A stretch of DNA of 6,527 nucleotides from Bacteroidales bacterium (GTDB taxonomy: Bacteria; Bacteroidota; Bacteroidia; Bacteroidales; VadinHA17): positions 1-6,527 of the forward strand of contig JALOMM010000083.1 in the NCBI GenBank assembly GCA_025455535.1, given 5' to 3'. The notes under the pieces were generated by a model. The model did no database searches and was not told where the DNA came from. It worked only from the letters and a program-made list of their open reading frames with translations. This document shows positions 5,941-6,527 of this stretch, one piece after another (position 1 is the first letter of the stretch; each line of letters starts with the position of its first letter). A program made the position numbers and the translations under genes.

Positions 5941-6527
5941 ATGGAAGGCATTGTCAAGTTCAACTGCTACTGGAGCCAGTCGGGCCCCGTGATAACCGAC
6001 GATCAGTATGAAATTATCAACCACTGGAGAGATATTCTTTTCAACCTTGATCTTGTCGGGGCCTTCGAGAACGGAGTGGGGTTCGGCAACATCAGCATAC
6101 GCATAGGCAGCTCGCCGCAGTTTATCATTACCGGTTCATCGACTGGCGATATCCCCGAGCTTGAGGCGGGACACTATGTCAAGGTGTCGTCATACAACAT
6201 CGAAGACAATGCCGTCATGTGCAGCGGCCCGCTGAAGGCCTCGTCAGAGTCACTGACCCATGCAGCGATCTACATGGCAGACCCTGGTACGAACGCGGTG
6301 ATACACGTCCACTCAATGAAACTTTGGGAGGAGCTTATGAATAATGTTCCCACCACAGACCCGGCGGTTGAATACGGAACACCTGCCATGGCGCGCGAGA
6401 TGATACGCATCTTCAGCGAGCCGGAGGTGTTCGAGAAGCGTATCATTGTCATGGCCGGCGACAGAGGCGGGCTGATCACCTTCGGCACCGACCTGGATGA
6501 GGCAGGGGGGGTGTTGTTTGATTATAT
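5941..6527 (+). CDS. Class II aldolase/adducin-family protein (3' end cut by window edge)
   Basis: The frame is open from the ATG at 5941 to the right edge (195 complete codons), starting 4 bp after the mtnA stop. Class II aldolase/adducin proteins are usually metal-dependent and include fuculose-phosphate aldolase, ribulose-phosphate epimerase and MtnB dehydratase. Seen here are GFGNISIR (47-54, phosphate-binding type), ITGSSTG (63-69), KASSESLTHAAIY with the probable catalytic Glu103, and HVHS with metal-ligand His122 and His124. The expected third His is replaced by Asp174 in MAGDRGGLITFG. Next to mtnA, its substrate is probably 5-methylthioribulose-1-phosphate (or the 5-deoxy analogue), either dehydrated as by MtnB or cleaved to DHAP and an aldehyde as in the DHAP shunt. 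The sequence alone does not decide between these, so no symbol is given. Only a short C-terminal part is likely missing. Confidence 0.88.
   Translation, partial: MEGIVKFNCYWSQSGPVITDDQYEIINHWRDILFNLDLVGAFENGVGFGNISIRIGSSPQFIITGSSTGDIPELEAGHYVKVSSYNIEDNAVMCSGPLKASSESLTHAAIYMADPGTNAVIHVHSMKLWEELMNNVPTTDPAVEYGTPAMAREMIRIFSEPEVFEKRIIVMAGDRGGLITFGTDLDEAGGVLFDY

Overview
The window looks like chromosome of a Bacteroidota bacterium, most likely Bacteroidales. Three things point there: a long SbsA-type Ig-like (Big_5) outer-envelope lipoprotein of a kind common in that phylum, several intergenic matches to the Bacteroidota -7 promoter element TAnnTTTG, and starts without a clear Shine-Dalgarno. The assignment is inference; no rRNA or other marker gene is present. 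Five genes are complete or nearly so, a sixth is cut by the right edge, and coding density is very high.

Left part (1-3140, minus strand): a two-gene unit read right to left. First comes a 599-residue lipoprotein of unknown function with an N-terminal Ig-like domain. Six bases after it is a Tat-exported glycoside hydrolase of family GH125 (exo-alpha-1,6-mannosidase), whose last few dozen residues lie beyond the left edge. A 100-bp divergent intergenic region separates this unit from lgt.

Middle (3241-4637): lgt, the prolipoprotein diacylglyceryl transferase, on the plus strand faces a TetR-family regulator gene on the minus strand. The stop codons are only a few bases apart. A 7-bp hairpin there overlaps the tetR stop codon and has a T-rich tail on the minus strand.

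Right part (4638-6527): a 162-bp divergent control region, with two operator-like inverted repeats and promoter-like elements in both directions, lies between tetR and a plus-strand pair. The pair is mtnA (5-methylthioribose-1-phosphate isomerase) and, 4 bp later, a class II aldolase/adducin-family gene cut by the right edge. Together they look like consecutive steps in disposal of 5-methylthioribose (or 5-deoxyribose) phosphate: isomerisation to the ribulose phosphate, then aldol cleavage or dehydration. The neighbouring TetR protein is a plausible regulator.

The most unusual signals are a perfect 22-bp palindrome inside mtnA, in what looks like an in-frame insertion of about 15 codons, and an Asp where the aldolase family usually has a third metal-binding His. 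No RNA gene, CRISPR array, insertion sequence or origin was seen. No gene-free stretch exceeds 300 bases.
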